Made by a program: the position numbers and the translations under genes | Assembly (NCBI GenBank): GCA_947450355.1 | Contig: CANFVB010000002.1 | Location: 1 to 59,839, forward strand | Source: Bacteroidota bacterium | Lineage (GTDB): Bacteria > Bacteroidota > Bacteroidia > Flavobacteriales > Flavobacteriaceae | Reading direction: 5' to 3' | Length of the DNA stretch: 59,839 nt | Shown: positions 12,022 through 22,532 of the stretch, in pieces | How the letters are laid out: the number at the start of each line of letters is the position of its first letter | How positions within the stretch are numbered: the stretch's first letter is position 1 | The notes under the pieces: generated by a model | The model's input: only the letters and a program-made list of their open reading frames with translations | Database searches by the model: none | Told to the model about the DNA's origin: nothing

Positions 12022-14991
12022 ATGCAGAATAGAGGACTTATTAAATTTTTCGCAATTTTATTTGCATTGGTAAGCATTTACCAACTTTCATTCACTTTCG
12101 TATCTCACAAAATAGAAAGTGATGCCAAATCGTATGCTAACGGTAATTCTGAAAAAGAATTAAAATACTTAGATTCCATTGGAAAAGAAAAAGTATTTAA
12201 TCTTGGTTTTTCAGATTTCACATACAATGAAGTAAAAGACAAAAAAATCAATAAAGGATTAGATTTAGAAGGTGGAATAAATGTTCAGCTTCAAATTTCT
12301 GTAAAAGACATTATCAAAGGATTATCTAATAATTCTAAAAATCCTGTTTTCAACCAAGCATTGGCGGAAGCAACTAAAAACAGACAAGGAAATCAAGACT
12401 ATTTAGATGTCTTTTTTGCTGAATTTGAAAAAGCGGCTGATGGAAAAATAAAATTATCTTCACCAGATGTTTTTGCTAATAAAATATTAGGTGACGAGGT
12501 AAACTTCAAAAAAACCGATGATGAGGTTAAGAAAGTAATCAGAAGAAAAGTTGATGAGTCTATCGAAAGTGCTTTTGAAGTATTGAGAAAACGTATCGAT
12601 AAATTTGGTGTAACACAACCTAACATTCAAAAATTAGGAGAATCAGGAAGAATCTTAGTGGAACTTCCAGGTGCTAAAGATGTGGATCGTATCAAAAAAT
12701 TATTGCAAAGTACAGCGCAATTAGAATTTTGGGAAACCTACAAAATTGATGAATTAGGTAATTTCTTAATGGCAACTAATAATGCTTTGAAATTAACTGA
12801 AAAAGGAGCGATTAAAGTAAAAGAAACTGCTAAAACAGGAATTGATACTTTATTGACTGATAAAGCTAAAGATACTGTTGCTGATAAAAAAGGAAGCAAT
12901 CCTTTGTTAGATAAATTTGTATCTCAAGGTGGCGGACCAGTTTTAGGAGTTGTTGCCCCAAAAGATACTGCTGTAATTAACAGTTATTTCAAAAGACAAG
13001 ACATTAGAGTTTTATTGCCTTCAGACAAGCGTTACGCTAAATTTGTATGGGGAAAACCATCGACTACAATTGATGAAAAAACCAAAAAATCAGTTGAAAC
13101 TGTTGAATTATATGCACTAAAAGGAAACAGAGACAACCAAGCGGCTATGAGTGGTGGAGTTGTAACTGATGCTAAAGATTCATTTGATCAATTAGGAAAA
13201 CCATCTGTAACGATGCAAATGAGTGGTCAAGGTGCAAAAGCTTGGGAAGAATTAACAGGGAAAGCATTTACACAAAAAAGCAATATTGCAATTGTATTAG
13301 ATGATGTTGTTTATTCAGCCCCAGGAGTTTCAAGCGGTCCTATTTCAGGAGGAAGATCTGAAATTTCAGGTGTGTTTGATGTTACAGAAACTAAAGATTT
13401 AGCCAACGTATTAAGAGCAGGTAAATTACCAGCTTCAGCAGAAATTGTACAATCAGAAGTGGTAGGGCCATCTTTGGGTCAAGAAGCTATTGATAACGGT
13501 ACAAACTCAGCAATTATCGGTTTGTTAATCGTATCGCTTTGGATGATGGTTTACTACGGTAAAACTGGTTTATATGCAAACATTGCTTTAGCAATCAACT
13601 TACTTTTCTTATTTGGTATTTTAGCAAGTTTAGGTGCTGTTCTTACTTTGCCTGGAATTGCCGGTATCGTATTAACAATGGGAACTGCGGTAGATGCGAA
13701 CATCATTATCTATGAAAGGGCGAAAGAAGAATTACGTGCAGGAAAATCAATTGATGAAGCGATTAAAGCGTCATTTGGTTGGAAAGGTGCGATGCGTTCT
13801 ATTGTTGATGCGAATGTAACGCACGTTTTGACAGGTGCAGTTTTATTAATTTTCGGAACAGGACCAATTCAAGGTTTTGCAACTACATTATTAATAGGTA
13901 TTGCAACATCTTTATTTACTTCAATTTTCATCACAAGAATATTATTGGATTGGAGCGTTAATAGAGGTAATAAATTATCTTTCGTTACTGGTTTCTCTAA
14001 AAACTTCTTTACAAACTTCCATTTTGATTTCTTAGGTGTAAAAAAATACACGTATATCTTTTCAAGTTTAGTTGTAATTGTGAGTATTATTTCACTTTCT
14101 ACAAATGGATTGAATCAAGGTGTTGACTTTGTTGGAGGAAGAACCTTCCAAGTACGTTTTGAAAAACCAGTTTCTGCTGAAGAAGTTAAATTAGAATTAG
14201 TAAAAGTATTTGACGGAAGTGCTGAAGCCAAAATATTTGGTAAAGACAACCAGTTGAAAATTACTACAAAATATAAAGTTGCGGAAGCAGGTACAGAAGC
14301 GGATAAAGCGGTTAACCAAATTTTATATGATAACTTGAAAAAACATTTTGATGCCAATATGACTTACGATAAATTCGTTAACAGTTATGATGGTAAGAAA
14401 TTAGGAATTCTTCAAGCTTCAAAAGTAGGGCCTACAGTTGCTGATGATATCAAAACTAACTCGTATTGGGCTGTAATTGGTGCGATGCTTATTGTTTGTT
14501 TGTATTTATTTATCAGTTTCAGAAAATGGCAATACAGTTTGGGAGCGATTGCTGCCGTTGCACATGACGTTATTTTCGTATTGGGTATTTACTCTTTATT
14601 ATGGAAATATATGCCTTTTGGAATGGAAATCGACCAACACTTCATCGCTGCGATTCTAACAGTAATTGGATATTCTATGAATGATACCGTTATTGTATTT
14701 GACAGAGTTCGTGAATATTTAGGTGGAAAAGCAAAAGGAAATTTCAATTCTATTGTGAACCAATCTATTAATTCTACAATGTCAAGAACTATCAATACCT
14801 CATTAACGATGATTTTAGTATTGTTGATTATGTTTGTATTTGGTGGAGAATCTATCAGAGGATTTATCTTCGCCATGTTGATTGGTATTGTAGTAGGAAC
14901 GTATTCTTCATTGTTTATTGCAACTCCAGTATTAGTTGATACTATTTCTGATGCAGAACACAAAAGAATTGAAGAAGAGCACAACTCGTAA
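12022..14991 (+). CDS. secDF: Fused protein translocase subunit SecDF
   Basis: 989 aa, SecD (GLDLEGGINVQLQ) plus SecF (GVDFVGGRTFQVRF) domains. Confidence 0.95.
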   Translation: MQNRGLIKFFAILFALVSIYQLSFTFVSHKIESDAKSYANGNSEKELKYLDSIGKEKVFNLGFSDFTYNEVKDKKINKGLDLEGGINVQLQISVKDIIKGLSNNSKNPVFNQALAEATKNRQGNQDYLDVFFAEFEKAADGKIKLSSPDVFANKILGDEVNFKKTDDEVKKVIRRKVDESIESAFEVLRKRIDKFGVTQPNIQKLGESGRILVELPGAKDVDRIKKLLQSTAQLEFWETYKIDELGNFLMATNNALKLTEKGAIKVKETAKTGIDTLLTDKAKDTVADKKGSNPLLDKFVSQGGGPVLGVVAPKDTAVINSYFKRQDIRVLLPSDKRYAKFVWGKPSTTIDEKTKKSVETVELYALKGNRDNQAAMSGGVVTDAKDSFDQLGKPSVTMQMSGQGAKAWEELTGKAFTQKSNIAIVLDDVVYSAPGVSSGPISGGRSEISGVFDVTETKDLANVLRAGKLPASAEIVQSEVVGPSLGQEAIDNGTNSAIIGLLIVSLWMMVYYGKTGLYANIALAINLLFLFGILASLGAVLTLPGIAGIVLTMGTAVDANIIIYERAKEELRAGKSIDEAIKASFGWKGAMRSIVDANVTHVLTGAVLLIFGTGPIQGFATTLLIGIATSLFTSIFITRILLDWSVNRGNKLSFVTGFSKNFFTNFHFDFLGVKKYTYIFSSLVVIVSIISLSTNGLNQGVDFVGGRTFQVRFEKPVSAEEVKLELVKVFDGSAEAKIFGKDNQLKITTKYKVAEAGTEADKAVNQILYDNLKKHFDANMTYDKFVNSYDGKKLGILQASKVGPTVADDIKTNSYWAVIGAMLIVCLYLFISFRKWQYSLGAIAAVAHDVIFVLGIYSLLWKYMPFGMEIDQHFIAAILTVIGYSMNDTVIVFDRVREYLGGKAKGNFNSIVNQSINSTMSRTINTSLTMILVLLIMFVFGGESIRGFIFAMLIGIVVGTYSSLFIATPVLVDTISDAEHKRIEEEHNS

Positions 14992-15010
14992 TTCAATAGA
15001 TTAGTATATA

Positions 15011-15046
15011 AAAATGCCTCGCAATTAGCTTTGCGAGGCATTTTTG
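15011..15046 (+). terminator. Rho-independent terminator after secDF
   Basis: 14-bp perfect stem AAAATGCCTCGCAA-ttagct-TTGCGAGGCATTTT plus T-run. Confidence 0.85.
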
Positions 15047-15076
15047 TTTTAAACCAATAGTTTGTAATTTTTATAG

Positions 15077-15139
15077 TTAGTCAACGCTTAAAAACAGATT
15101 AACAATCAGACTGTTAATGTGTTTTTAAGCGTTGACTAA
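15077..15139. repeat. Long inverted repeat / hairpin
   Basis: TTAGTCAACGCTTAAAAACA (15077-15096) with perfect reverse complement at 15120-15139; nested ATTAACA/TGTTAAT arm inside. Confidence 0.9.
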
Positions 15140-15142
15140 ATA

Positions 15143-15337
15143 CTAGTGATAAATCCCTCGATTATTGTCGATGATTTGTATAATCGATTGTATCCTGAAT
15201 TTGGCAAATCCGAATTGTTGTCGATAAGTTCTCGAAACTTGATTTTTATAAGAATTTGGCTCAAAAAAACCACTCCGACCCAGGGCGTAATCTATTTGCT
15301 GGTATAGTAAATATCGAAGTTCTTGGTTGAAAATTTT
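15143..15337 (-). pseudogene. Possible decayed coding remnant of unknown family
   Basis: Open minus-strand frame without start codon: IFNQELRYLLYQQIDYALGRSGFFEPNSYKNQVSRTYRQQFGFAKFRIQSIIQIIDNNRGIYH*, ends beside the 15077-15139 hairpin. Confidence 0.3.
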
Positions 15338-15381
15338 CTAATGCTTAGGCATTAAGAATTAGAAGGCTAATTTAAACTATT

Positions 15382-16500
15382 TTATATAATGCGTATTTGA
15401 GTAAAATAAATTTCTCTTTTTAAAACTGAATTCCATTGCTTCATAATTGCCTCAATCTCATATTTATTGACAGAAATTTTAGCCTTATTTCCCATATCAA
15501 TTCGAAGGTTTTCATTTTCAATCAAATTTTCTAACGTTTGAATAAATTGTTTTTCGTTTCCGTCTTCAATTAAAAAACCATTATTATTGTTTTCGACAAT
15601 AGCTCTTGGACCGCAAGGACAATCGTAAGCAATACACGGCAATCCCGATGCCATAGCCTCAATTAGCACCATTCCGAAACCCTCAAATCGTGATGTCATT
15701 AAATAAATTGATGCTTCTAAATATTTCTCTTCAATGTTTTTTTCAGGTTCGTGAAAAGTAATATTATTTTCAATATTTAGTTTTTTTGCCAATGCAACTA
15801 AATCAAAATCGGGATTTGATTTTCCATAAATAGTTAAGTTCCAATCGGGGTGTTTTACGATTACTTTTTTCCAAATTTCGAGTAATCTATCGAATCCTTT
15901 TTCATACACGTGACGACCAACAGCAATTACATTTTTTTGAGACAAATCGGATTTTATATCTGTTGAAAACCATAATGGATTTGGTATTACGATACCCTTT
16001 TTGAGTTTCCACTCTTTAATACTTTCTTGAGTTTCTACAATTACTTGATTGAATTGAGAAGCACCAAATTGCTTATATAAACAAATCAATTTAGATTTTA
16101 AACTAGGTAAAAATGTGTTTTTACGTTTGCTTTCTTCGATGAACAACGAACTATGAATTTCAAGGAATAGTGAAATTTTAGGATTTATAATAAAAGGTAT
16201 CAAAAAAGCCTTTAAACCATTATCACAAATAATAATTCTATCAGGTTTTATCTCGTTAATGGCACTTTTTAATTGATTTCTGAAGGAGTTAAAGAATTGA
16301 AAAATAGTTCCATTTAGCTGCATATCATAAAAAGCTATGCTTTTATTAAAATCATAAAACAAACCTTCGTTTCCCTTATTTTGCGTAAGAATTGCAATTT
16401 CATAACTATAATATTCAATGAGATAATTCGCCTTAATGGCAATAACTCTGGAGATTCCATCTCCATTATTGATATTTGGAACTACATATAAAATTTTCAT
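15382..16500 (-). CDS. Glycosyltransferase family 4
   Basis: AVGRHVYEKGFDRLLEIW..., SRFEGFGMVLIEAMASGLPCIAYDCPCGP GT4 signature. Confidence 0.88.
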   Translation of the reverse strand: MKILYVVPNINNGDGISRVIAIKANYLIEYYSYEIAILTQNKGNEGLFYDFNKSIAFYDMQLNGTIFQFFNSFRNQLKSAINEIKPDRIIICDNGLKAFLIPFIINPKISLFLEIHSSLFIEESKRKNTFLPSLKSKLICLYKQFGASQFNQVIVETQESIKEWKLKKGIVIPNPLWFSTDIKSDLSQKNVIAVGRHVYEKGFDRLLEIWKKVIVKHPDWNLTIYGKSNPDFDLVALAKKLNIENNITFHEPEKNIEEKYLEASIYLMTSRFEGFGMVLIEAMASGLPCIAYDCPCGPRAIVENNNNGFLIEDGNEKQFIQTLENLIENENLRIDMGNKAKISVNKYEIEAIMKQWNSVLKREIYFTQIRII

Positions 16501-16901
16501 TATTTTGTTCTAAAAAATTCATTATAATCTCGTATATAATCGGTTTCTTCAAAAACATCTGAAGCTAAAACAAGACAAACTGCCCCTGAAGAAAAATTCT
16601 CTAATTCACGCCAAATCCCAGTTGGAATATGCAACCCAATATTAGGCTTATTTAATAAATAGCTCTTTTTATCTTTACCATCATTAACAGTGACTTCAAA
16701 GCTTCCAGTTAATGCTATTAAAATTTCGTGTTGGTTTATATGGGAATGTCCACCACGAAAAGCAGTACTTGGAACATCAAAAAGGTAATAAATTCTTTTG
16801 AATTCAAATGGTAAAATATCATTTTGAACAAATGCTAAATTACCTCGTAAATCTTCAACTGTTGGAATTTGAATCAGTTGTAAATCGCTAATTTTCGTCA
16901 T
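16500..16901 (-). CDS. WxcM/FdtA-like sugar 3,4-ketoisomerase
   Basis: Cupin; DLRGNLAFVQ..PFEFKRIYYLFDVP....RGGHSHINQHEILIALTGSFEV. Confidence 0.85.
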   Translation of the reverse strand: MTKISDLQLIQIPTVEDLRGNLAFVQNDILPFEFKRIYYLFDVPSTAFRGGHSHINQHEILIALTGSFEVTVNDGKDKKSYLLNKPNIGLHIPTGIWRELENFSSGAVCLVLASDVFEETDYIRDYNEFFRTK

Positions 16902-16904
16902 ATA

Positions 16905-18011
16905 TTAATTATTAATTTGCATTAAATCCAACCATTGTTTCCCAATATTTTCTATTGAAAAATGACGGATACTTTGAAACGCATTTTTTTTACAAAACGT
17001 ATATAATTCATAATCCTCAACAAATAAATTCATTGCTTCTGTTAGTTTTTGAACATTCTGATTTTCAACTAAAAGTCCATTTTGTTTGTCCAAAATCATT
17101 TCGCTAGGTCCAGATAAACAATCAAAAGAAACAACAGGGGTTCCGCAAGCCAATGCTTCTAAAATTACATTTGGCAAACCTTCATTTAAACTACTTAAAA
17201 CAAAAAATTTAGCATTTTTTAAATACTTATAAGGGTTTTCTTGAAATCCTAAAAAATGTACTTTTTCTTCAATATTATTTTGCTTAACCAATGATTTTAA
17301 TATTGAAATTCGTTCGCCATCGCCTAGTAAAATAAGATGAATGTTTTGATTTGGCAAAATAGAATTTGAATAGGCTTCTATTAATTTATCAAACTGTTTT
17401 ATGTTAGTTTCCATTTGGCCAATTCCAATTATATAATCAAAATTCACATCAATTGCTGCAATCGATTTAGACTGAATTTCTTCGATATTTATAGGATTAT
17501 AAATCGTTTGAACGTTGTTTAAATGATGTTTAAATTCAATTAATTCTTTTGCTTTATTTGTGATTACAACCATTTTATAACAATCTTGGTGCATAAAACG
17601 AGTTAAAAAAGACCAATTTGGCATATAATTATCAATCAAATAACTGTGAACAGTGAAAATCGTTTTAGATTTATAAAGCCATTTTGCAATCAATAGTTCT
17701 TGAATTGGGTTGATTCGGAATCTAAAATCAATGATAAAATCAAATTTATTTTCATTAAGATACTTATTCAAAAATAGCAAGCGACACATTTTATTAAATA
17801 TTCCATTACGCTTGTTTTTTAGTAACCCTAAATTAACTAATTTTCCTGAAAAAGGATACGAAACAACATCCAATACAATAATATTATGAACTTCGATTCC
17901 TTGCTTTTCAAAAAAAATAGACAAATTTGCCATCACTTTTTCTGCGCCACCAAATCCTAATCGGTAACCAATGAAAGCGATTTTATATTTTTTATGCGGA
18001 ATTATCATCAA
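16905..18011 (-). CDS. Glycosyltransferase family 4
   Basis: GFGGAEKVMANL..., SSLNEGLPNVILEALACGTPVVSFDCLSGPSEMI. Confidence 0.88.
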   Translation of the reverse strand: MMIIPHKKYKIAFIGYRLGFGGAEKVMANLSIFFEKQGIEVHNIIVLDVVSYPFSGKLVNLGLLKNKRNGIFNKMCRLLFLNKYLNENKFDFIIDFRFRINPIQELLIAKWLYKSKTIFTVHSYLIDNYMPNWSFLTRFMHQDCYKMVVITNKAKELIEFKHHLNNVQTIYNPINIEEIQSKSIAAIDVNFDYIIGIGQMETNIKQFDKLIEAYSNSILPNQNIHLILLGDGERISILKSLVKQNNIEEKVHFLGFQENPYKYLKNAKFFVLSSLNEGLPNVILEALACGTPVVSFDCLSGPSEMILDKQNGLLVENQNVQKLTEAMNLFVEDYELYTFCKKNAFQSIRHFSIENIGKQWLDLMQINN

Positions 18012-18054
18012 CGTTTTCTTATTTTCGTATCAAATATAACTCTTTTAAAAAAAT

Positions 18055-18948
18055 ATGCAAGAAAATCCGCTTGTAACGATAATTTGTTTGTCTTATAATC
18101 ACGAAAAATTTGTAGTGGAAACATTGAATTCAGTGGTGAATCAAAACTATTCGTCAATTGAACTTATTATTGTGGATGATTGTAGTTCGGATGCTACAAA
18201 ATCAATAATTGAAGATTGGCTACTTTCTCATTCTGATGTTCGTTTTATTGCCAATGAAGTTAATTTAGGAAATACAAAATCGTTCAATAACGCCTTGAAA
18301 ATTGTAAAAGGAAATTATATTTTAGATTTGGCAGCCGATGATTTATTAATGCCAAATGGAATTAAAATGCAAGTGGAGGCGTTCCAGAAAAGCACCTATA
18401 AAAATCTTGGAATTGTATACGGAAATGCCGAAATAATCAATGAAAATGGCAGTTTTAATTCTTTCTATTTTCCTGTCGATGCAAATGGAACCGTGATTAC
18501 CAAAAGAAAAACTGGCGACATTTACGCAGCTGTTTTGTCAAGTGGCGATAGTATTTGCTCGGTTTCAACATTGATTAAGAAAGATGTTTTTGACTTTCTT
18601 GGTGGTTACGATGAAACACTTGGTTATGAAGATTTGGATTCTTGGATTCGAGCTTCTAGGGTTTATGAATTTGATTTTATTGATGCAGTTTTGATAAAAA
18701 AAAGGATTGTTTCTAACTCTTTGGGAACTCATTTTTTTAAGAAAAATAATAAAATTAATATTTCTACTTATAAAATTCTAAGAAAAGCATTGAAATTAAA
18801 TCAATCAAAAAAAGAAGATTTAGCACTTCAAAAAAGAGTTCATTATGAAATAATTCATTCCTTTAAGAATAGAAGTTTCAACTTATTTTTGAAAAATTTA
18901 GGACTTAGAATTGAGATTTCTTGGAGAAAAAACTTTAAAAAGTATTAG
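18055..18948 (+). CDS. Glycosyltransferase family 2
   Basis: VTIICLSYNHEKFVVETLNSVVNQNYSSIELIIVDDCSSD. Confidence 0.88.
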   Translation: MQENPLVTIICLSYNHEKFVVETLNSVVNQNYSSIELIIVDDCSSDATKSIIEDWLLSHSDVRFIANEVNLGNTKSFNNALKIVKGNYILDLAADDLLMPNGIKMQVEAFQKSTYKNLGIVYGNAEIINENGSFNSFYFPVDANGTVITKRKTGDIYAAVLSSGDSICSVSTLIKKDVFDFLGGYDETLGYEDLDSWIRASRVYEFDFIDAVLIKKRIVSNSLGTHFFKKNNKINISTYKILRKALKLNQSKKEDLALQKRVHYEIIHSFKNRSFNLFLKNLGLRIEISWRKNFKKY

Positions 18949-18951
18949 CTT

Positions 18952-20019
18952 TTAATTAATGTTTTTCCGAATTATCTTATTTAAAGGGCTTTCTAAATAT
19001 AAGTATAAAATTACTGAAATAACATTTAAAGCAATGAAAATAAATCCTTGATTACTTGAAATTATATTCAAAATAGTCACGAAAATTCCGAGATGAATTA
19101 GGTAAAAAATATACGAGCTTTTACCCAAAAGTAGTATGATTTTGGTGCTAAAAAATTGTTGCAATATCGTCTTTTCTTTTATTAACCCCAAAAACAAAGG
19201 TGCAATTCCAAAAACAGGAAGAAAAAACGTGTTTATGACTTTTCCTGATAGCGTATCCACACCAAAACCAGTTCCAACTTTCAAAGAAACCAAAGCACAA
19301 ATACTTAAAATAATTCCAAAAAAACCGAGGTAAGTAAATCCTTGATATTTCAAATTAAATTTATTATTTCTAATAAGTAAAGCAAGTGCAATTCCAACAA
19401 AAAATTCAGTTACCCGTCCGAAGAAGGTAAAATCTAACATAAAATTAATTGATTTCATAAAACCGTAGCAATCAATTCCATTGAAAATTGACACTAATAA
19501 AAGTCCGAATCCAACAAAAAATAGTGGCGTAATTAATAGAAAGAGTTTGTTCTTTTTAATTAAAAGAAAGAAAATTGGTGCTAATAAATAGAAAACTTCT
19601 TCGACTGTCAAAGACCAACTTTGTGCTATTCCAGTGAATTTCAAATCGTCTGAAAAACCTTTTAATAAAGAAATATTAAAAAAATAATTTTTCAAATCTA
19701 TTACATTGGTTTGAGAATGAAAAATTGCAAAAAATAGAAATGTAAATGTTGTTAGCAAGAAATACATTGGATAAATCCTTGCAAAACGCTTGATGAAATA
19801 GTCTTTGAAACGGAAATTTTGTTCTTCATAATAGCGATTGCAAATTAAAAAACCACTCAAAACGAAAAATATGGTAACGCCAATGTGAAATTCACTGAAA
19901 AAATCGTGACAATATTGCCCGAAAATTGCAACTGAAAACGGATTATAATGATGAATATAAACCATAAAAGCGGCAATTGCACGAATACCTGTTAATGCAG
20001 GAAAATTGACTTTATTCAT
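18952..20019 (-). CDS. Acyltransferase 3 (OafA-like)
   Basis: FPALTGIRAIAAFMVYIHHYNPF..., multiple TM segments. Confidence 0.88.
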   Translation of the reverse strand: MNKVNFPALTGIRAIAAFMVYIHHYNPFSVAIFGQYCHDFFSEFHIGVTIFFVLSGFLICNRYYEEQNFRFKDYFIKRFARIYPMYFLLTTFTFLFFAIFHSQTNVIDLKNYFFNISLLKGFSDDLKFTGIAQSWSLTVEEVFYLLAPIFFLLIKKNKLFLLITPLFFVGFGLLLVSIFNGIDCYGFMKSINFMLDFTFFGRVTEFFVGIALALLIRNNKFNLKYQGFTYLGFFGIILSICALVSLKVGTGFGVDTLSGKVINTFFLPVFGIAPLFLGLIKEKTILQQFFSTKIILLLGKSSYIFYLIHLGIFVTILNIISSNQGFIFIALNVISVILYLYLESPLNKIIRKNIN

Positions 20020-21523
20020 TACGCTTGAATTTATTTTTAATTTTCAAATAATAGGAAAAAAGATCAATTCTTTTGTCTAATTCTTTGTAGGAATAAAACG
20101 CAGATAAAATAAAAATACTTCCAAGTGGGTAATAAGCATAGGGGTAATCAATTGTGAAAGTTATTATGCAGGACGCTAATCCAATAAAAAAACAAACCCA
20201 AATTATTTTAAAAGTGTCTTTTCTAATAGCAAAATCGAACTTTTTATTTAGGATATTTATGATGTAGAAGGCATAAATAATAAATTGAAAAAGGCTCGCA
20301 ATTCCGATTCCTACCAATCCAAAAAAATGATATAAAACTACTGTTGAAATAAGCAGAAATAAATCACTCAAAATTTCTTGTTTGAAATACAATTTAGTAT
20401 CTCCTTTTGCTAAAATTATAAAAGCCAAAGGCCAAATTATTGCTTTAATAATTACTGCAAATAATGCCGCTTTCAAAATCAATAAAACGCCTAAAAATTC
20501 TTTTGTATAAAGCGTTTGAACTAATAATGGTGCACAAAAATACAGAAAAGTAATCGCTGGCGTAATTAATAACAAACCAATTTCTATTTGATCGTTTACT
20601 AAATCTTTTATCTTGGAATTATCACTTTGGATGGCAGTAATTCTTGGATAAAAATCGGTTCCCATAGCATTGAAAATCATTCCTACATAAGAAATTAATA
20701 GCACAGAACTCACTTCAAAAAGCCCTAAAATATCTGTTGTAGAACCACTTCCGCTTAAATATATTTTAATTAAATAACTGCATATTTGACCAACAATAAC
20801 ATTTATAGATAAAAGAAAACCCATTTTTAATAAAGGAATTCCTCTTTGAAATGTTTCCGAAATTGGAATCTTAATTTTGTTGATTTTTATATTTCGAGTG
20901 AAATAGATATTTACCAAAAAACTGATTAGAGTTGACACCAAAATAACGGTAACTATTCCATCAAATCTAAAAAAATAATAAATTGGAACTGTAAAAAGAG
21001 TGATTAAAACAGAAGACAAAACATTAGAAATAGCAATTGATTTTATCATACGAAAACCTTGCAAAAGCGCAATTCTACACGAAGTTAAACTTGAAAAAAC
21101 AAAATTTACGGATAAAATTACAAACCAAAAAAAATAATCCGAGGTGCCAAAAGTCCATTTACTTAATAATTTTGAGAAAACAATAGTTACTATGGCGCCA
21201 AATAAACCAATTAAAAATGACCATCGTTGGAGAACAATAAAACGTTCTGAAAACTTGATTTCGTCATTTTCAGCATTTGCCAAACTAACTTCTCGAACAC
21301 TTGTAATAGTAAGTCCAAAACTCGTTAATGAGCTAATAATTGCAATTGTATTGTTCAATAATCCGACAGTTCCTATTCCAATTGGACCTAAAAAAATTGC
21401 CACACATTTAGAACCAATAACTCCAATAATCATTTTCATCGCTTGAGCAAATCCAAAGATACCAGTGGCTTTGATGATTGTTTTATGTGAGTTTTCGTTG
21501 TCTTTTATTTCCATTTTAATCAA
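20012..21523 (-). CDS. O-antigen/polysaccharide flippase (Wzx-like, MOP superfamily)
   Basis: 503 aa, about 12 TM segments, GFAQAMKMIIGVIGSKCVAIFLGPIGIGTVGL. Confidence 0.85.
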   Translation of the reverse strand: MIKMEIKDNENSHKTIIKATGIFGFAQAMKMIIGVIGSKCVAIFLGPIGIGTVGLLNNTIAIISSLTSFGLTITSVREVSLANAENDEIKFSERFIVLQRWSFLIGLFGAIVTIVFSKLLSKWTFGTSDYFFWFVILSVNFVFSSLTSCRIALLQGFRMIKSIAISNVLSSVLITLFTVPIYYFFRFDGIVTVILVSTLISFLVNIYFTRNIKINKIKIPISETFQRGIPLLKMGFLLSINVIVGQICSYLIKIYLSGSGSTTDILGLFEVSSVLLISYVGMIFNAMGTDFYPRITAIQSDNSKIKDLVNDQIEIGLLLITPAITFLYFCAPLLVQTLYTKEFLGVLLILKAALFAVIIKAIIWPLAFIILAKGDTKLYFKQEILSDLFLLISTVVLYHFFGLVGIGIASLFQFIIYAFYIINILNKKFDFAIRKDTFKIIWVCFFIGLASCIITFTIDYPYAYYPLGSIFILSAFYSYKELDKRIDLFSYYLKIKNKFKRNE

Positions 21524-22532
21524 TTTTGCAGCCGAAAGATATATATTGATTTTTAAATGCTTGCACCCATTTTTTCCATTCTGAAACTTGCGCTAATGGA
21601 TTATTACTTTTAATGAGTAATTCTTCTATTTTTTCAGAATTTAAATCATTTGGATAGTTCACCATTGCATCAAAATCATTGTTAAACCAGGCTTCATTAA
21701 TGATTTTATTGAAAGCAAACATATCAATAGCAATATTTTTAAACGCTTTATTTTGATTGCTTGCAGAAGATAAAAAGCCAGTTTTCATTAATTCATTATT
21801 TGAAAATCCGAAATTCGAGCTTTTCTTCTTTTTATTAATAAATTTAACCGCATTCAATAATTGAAGTCCTTCATCAATAGAATTTTTATGGTTTTTCCAT
21901 AAATTAAGAAAATATTTCTTTTTAAAAACAGCACCCGAAGTGGCGTAAATAGTATAATATTTCAAAAATCGTTCTTCACTATAAAATTTCAAAATAGTTA
22001 GAATTTTTCGGATTTTAAAGCGGTCAATTCTAAATATTAAATTAAACAAATAAGGGTTTTCAGTGTATAAATTTGGACTGTAAATAGAATATAAATTATT
22101 ATTAGAAACGGTTTTTTCTGGTAATAATTTAGAATTTCCAAGCCAACATAATTTCAACATTTTAATCTTATCTGTTTCTAAATTCAATCTGAATTTCTTT
22201 AAATTAAAAGATTTCGTAAACCAAAAATCATCCTCGATTAATAGAAAATAATTCGATGCGTTTTTGGCGGAACTAATCCATAAATCAATTGGAATTTTTG
22301 AATTAATATTTTGGATGTCATTTGCAATAGCATTTGACTTTTCATCATATAAATCAGATTTTAAAATTTTAATTTCAGGATATTTATCCAATAATTTATT
22401 CAAGTATTTTTGTGGTGTTCCATCATCTAAAATAACAATTTTATAGTCTGAATTTAGGCTGTTTAAAACTATACTTTGAATGCATCTGTCCAAATAATAC
22501 GGACGATTAAATGATTTTATTAAGATGTCCAT
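21516..22532 (-). CDS. Glycosyltransferase (GT2-like N-terminus)
   Basis: [22 protein letters not shown]...[10 protein letters not shown]. Confidence 0.65.
   Translation of the reverse strand: MDILIKSFNRPYYLDRCIQSIVLNSLNSDYKIVILDDGTPQKYLNKLLDKYPEIKILKSDLYDEKSNAIANDIQNINSKIPIDLWISSAKNASNYFLLIEDDFWFTKSFNLKKFRLNLETDKIKMLKLCWLGNSKLLPEKTVSNNNLYSIYSPNLYTENPYLFNLIFRIDRFKIRKILTILKFYSEERFLKYYTIYATSGAVFKKKYFLNLWKNHKNSIDEGLQLLNAVKFINKKKKSSNFGFSNNELMKTGFLSSASNQNKAFKNIAIDMFAFNKIINEAWFNNDFDAMVNYPNDLNSEKIEELLIKSNNPLAQVSEWKKWVQAFKNQYISFGCKID

Noticed and set aside
14589-15041. 150-aa antisense ORF
   Set aside because: Lies opposite secDF and its terminator; shadow ORF of a strongly conserved gene.
15143-15337. 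IS1380-type transposase fragment (second minus-strand frame gives KFRELIDNNSDLPNSGYNRLYKSSTIIEGFITSI)
   Set aside because: Resemblance is weak and a different frame is open for longer; family cannot be assigned by eye.
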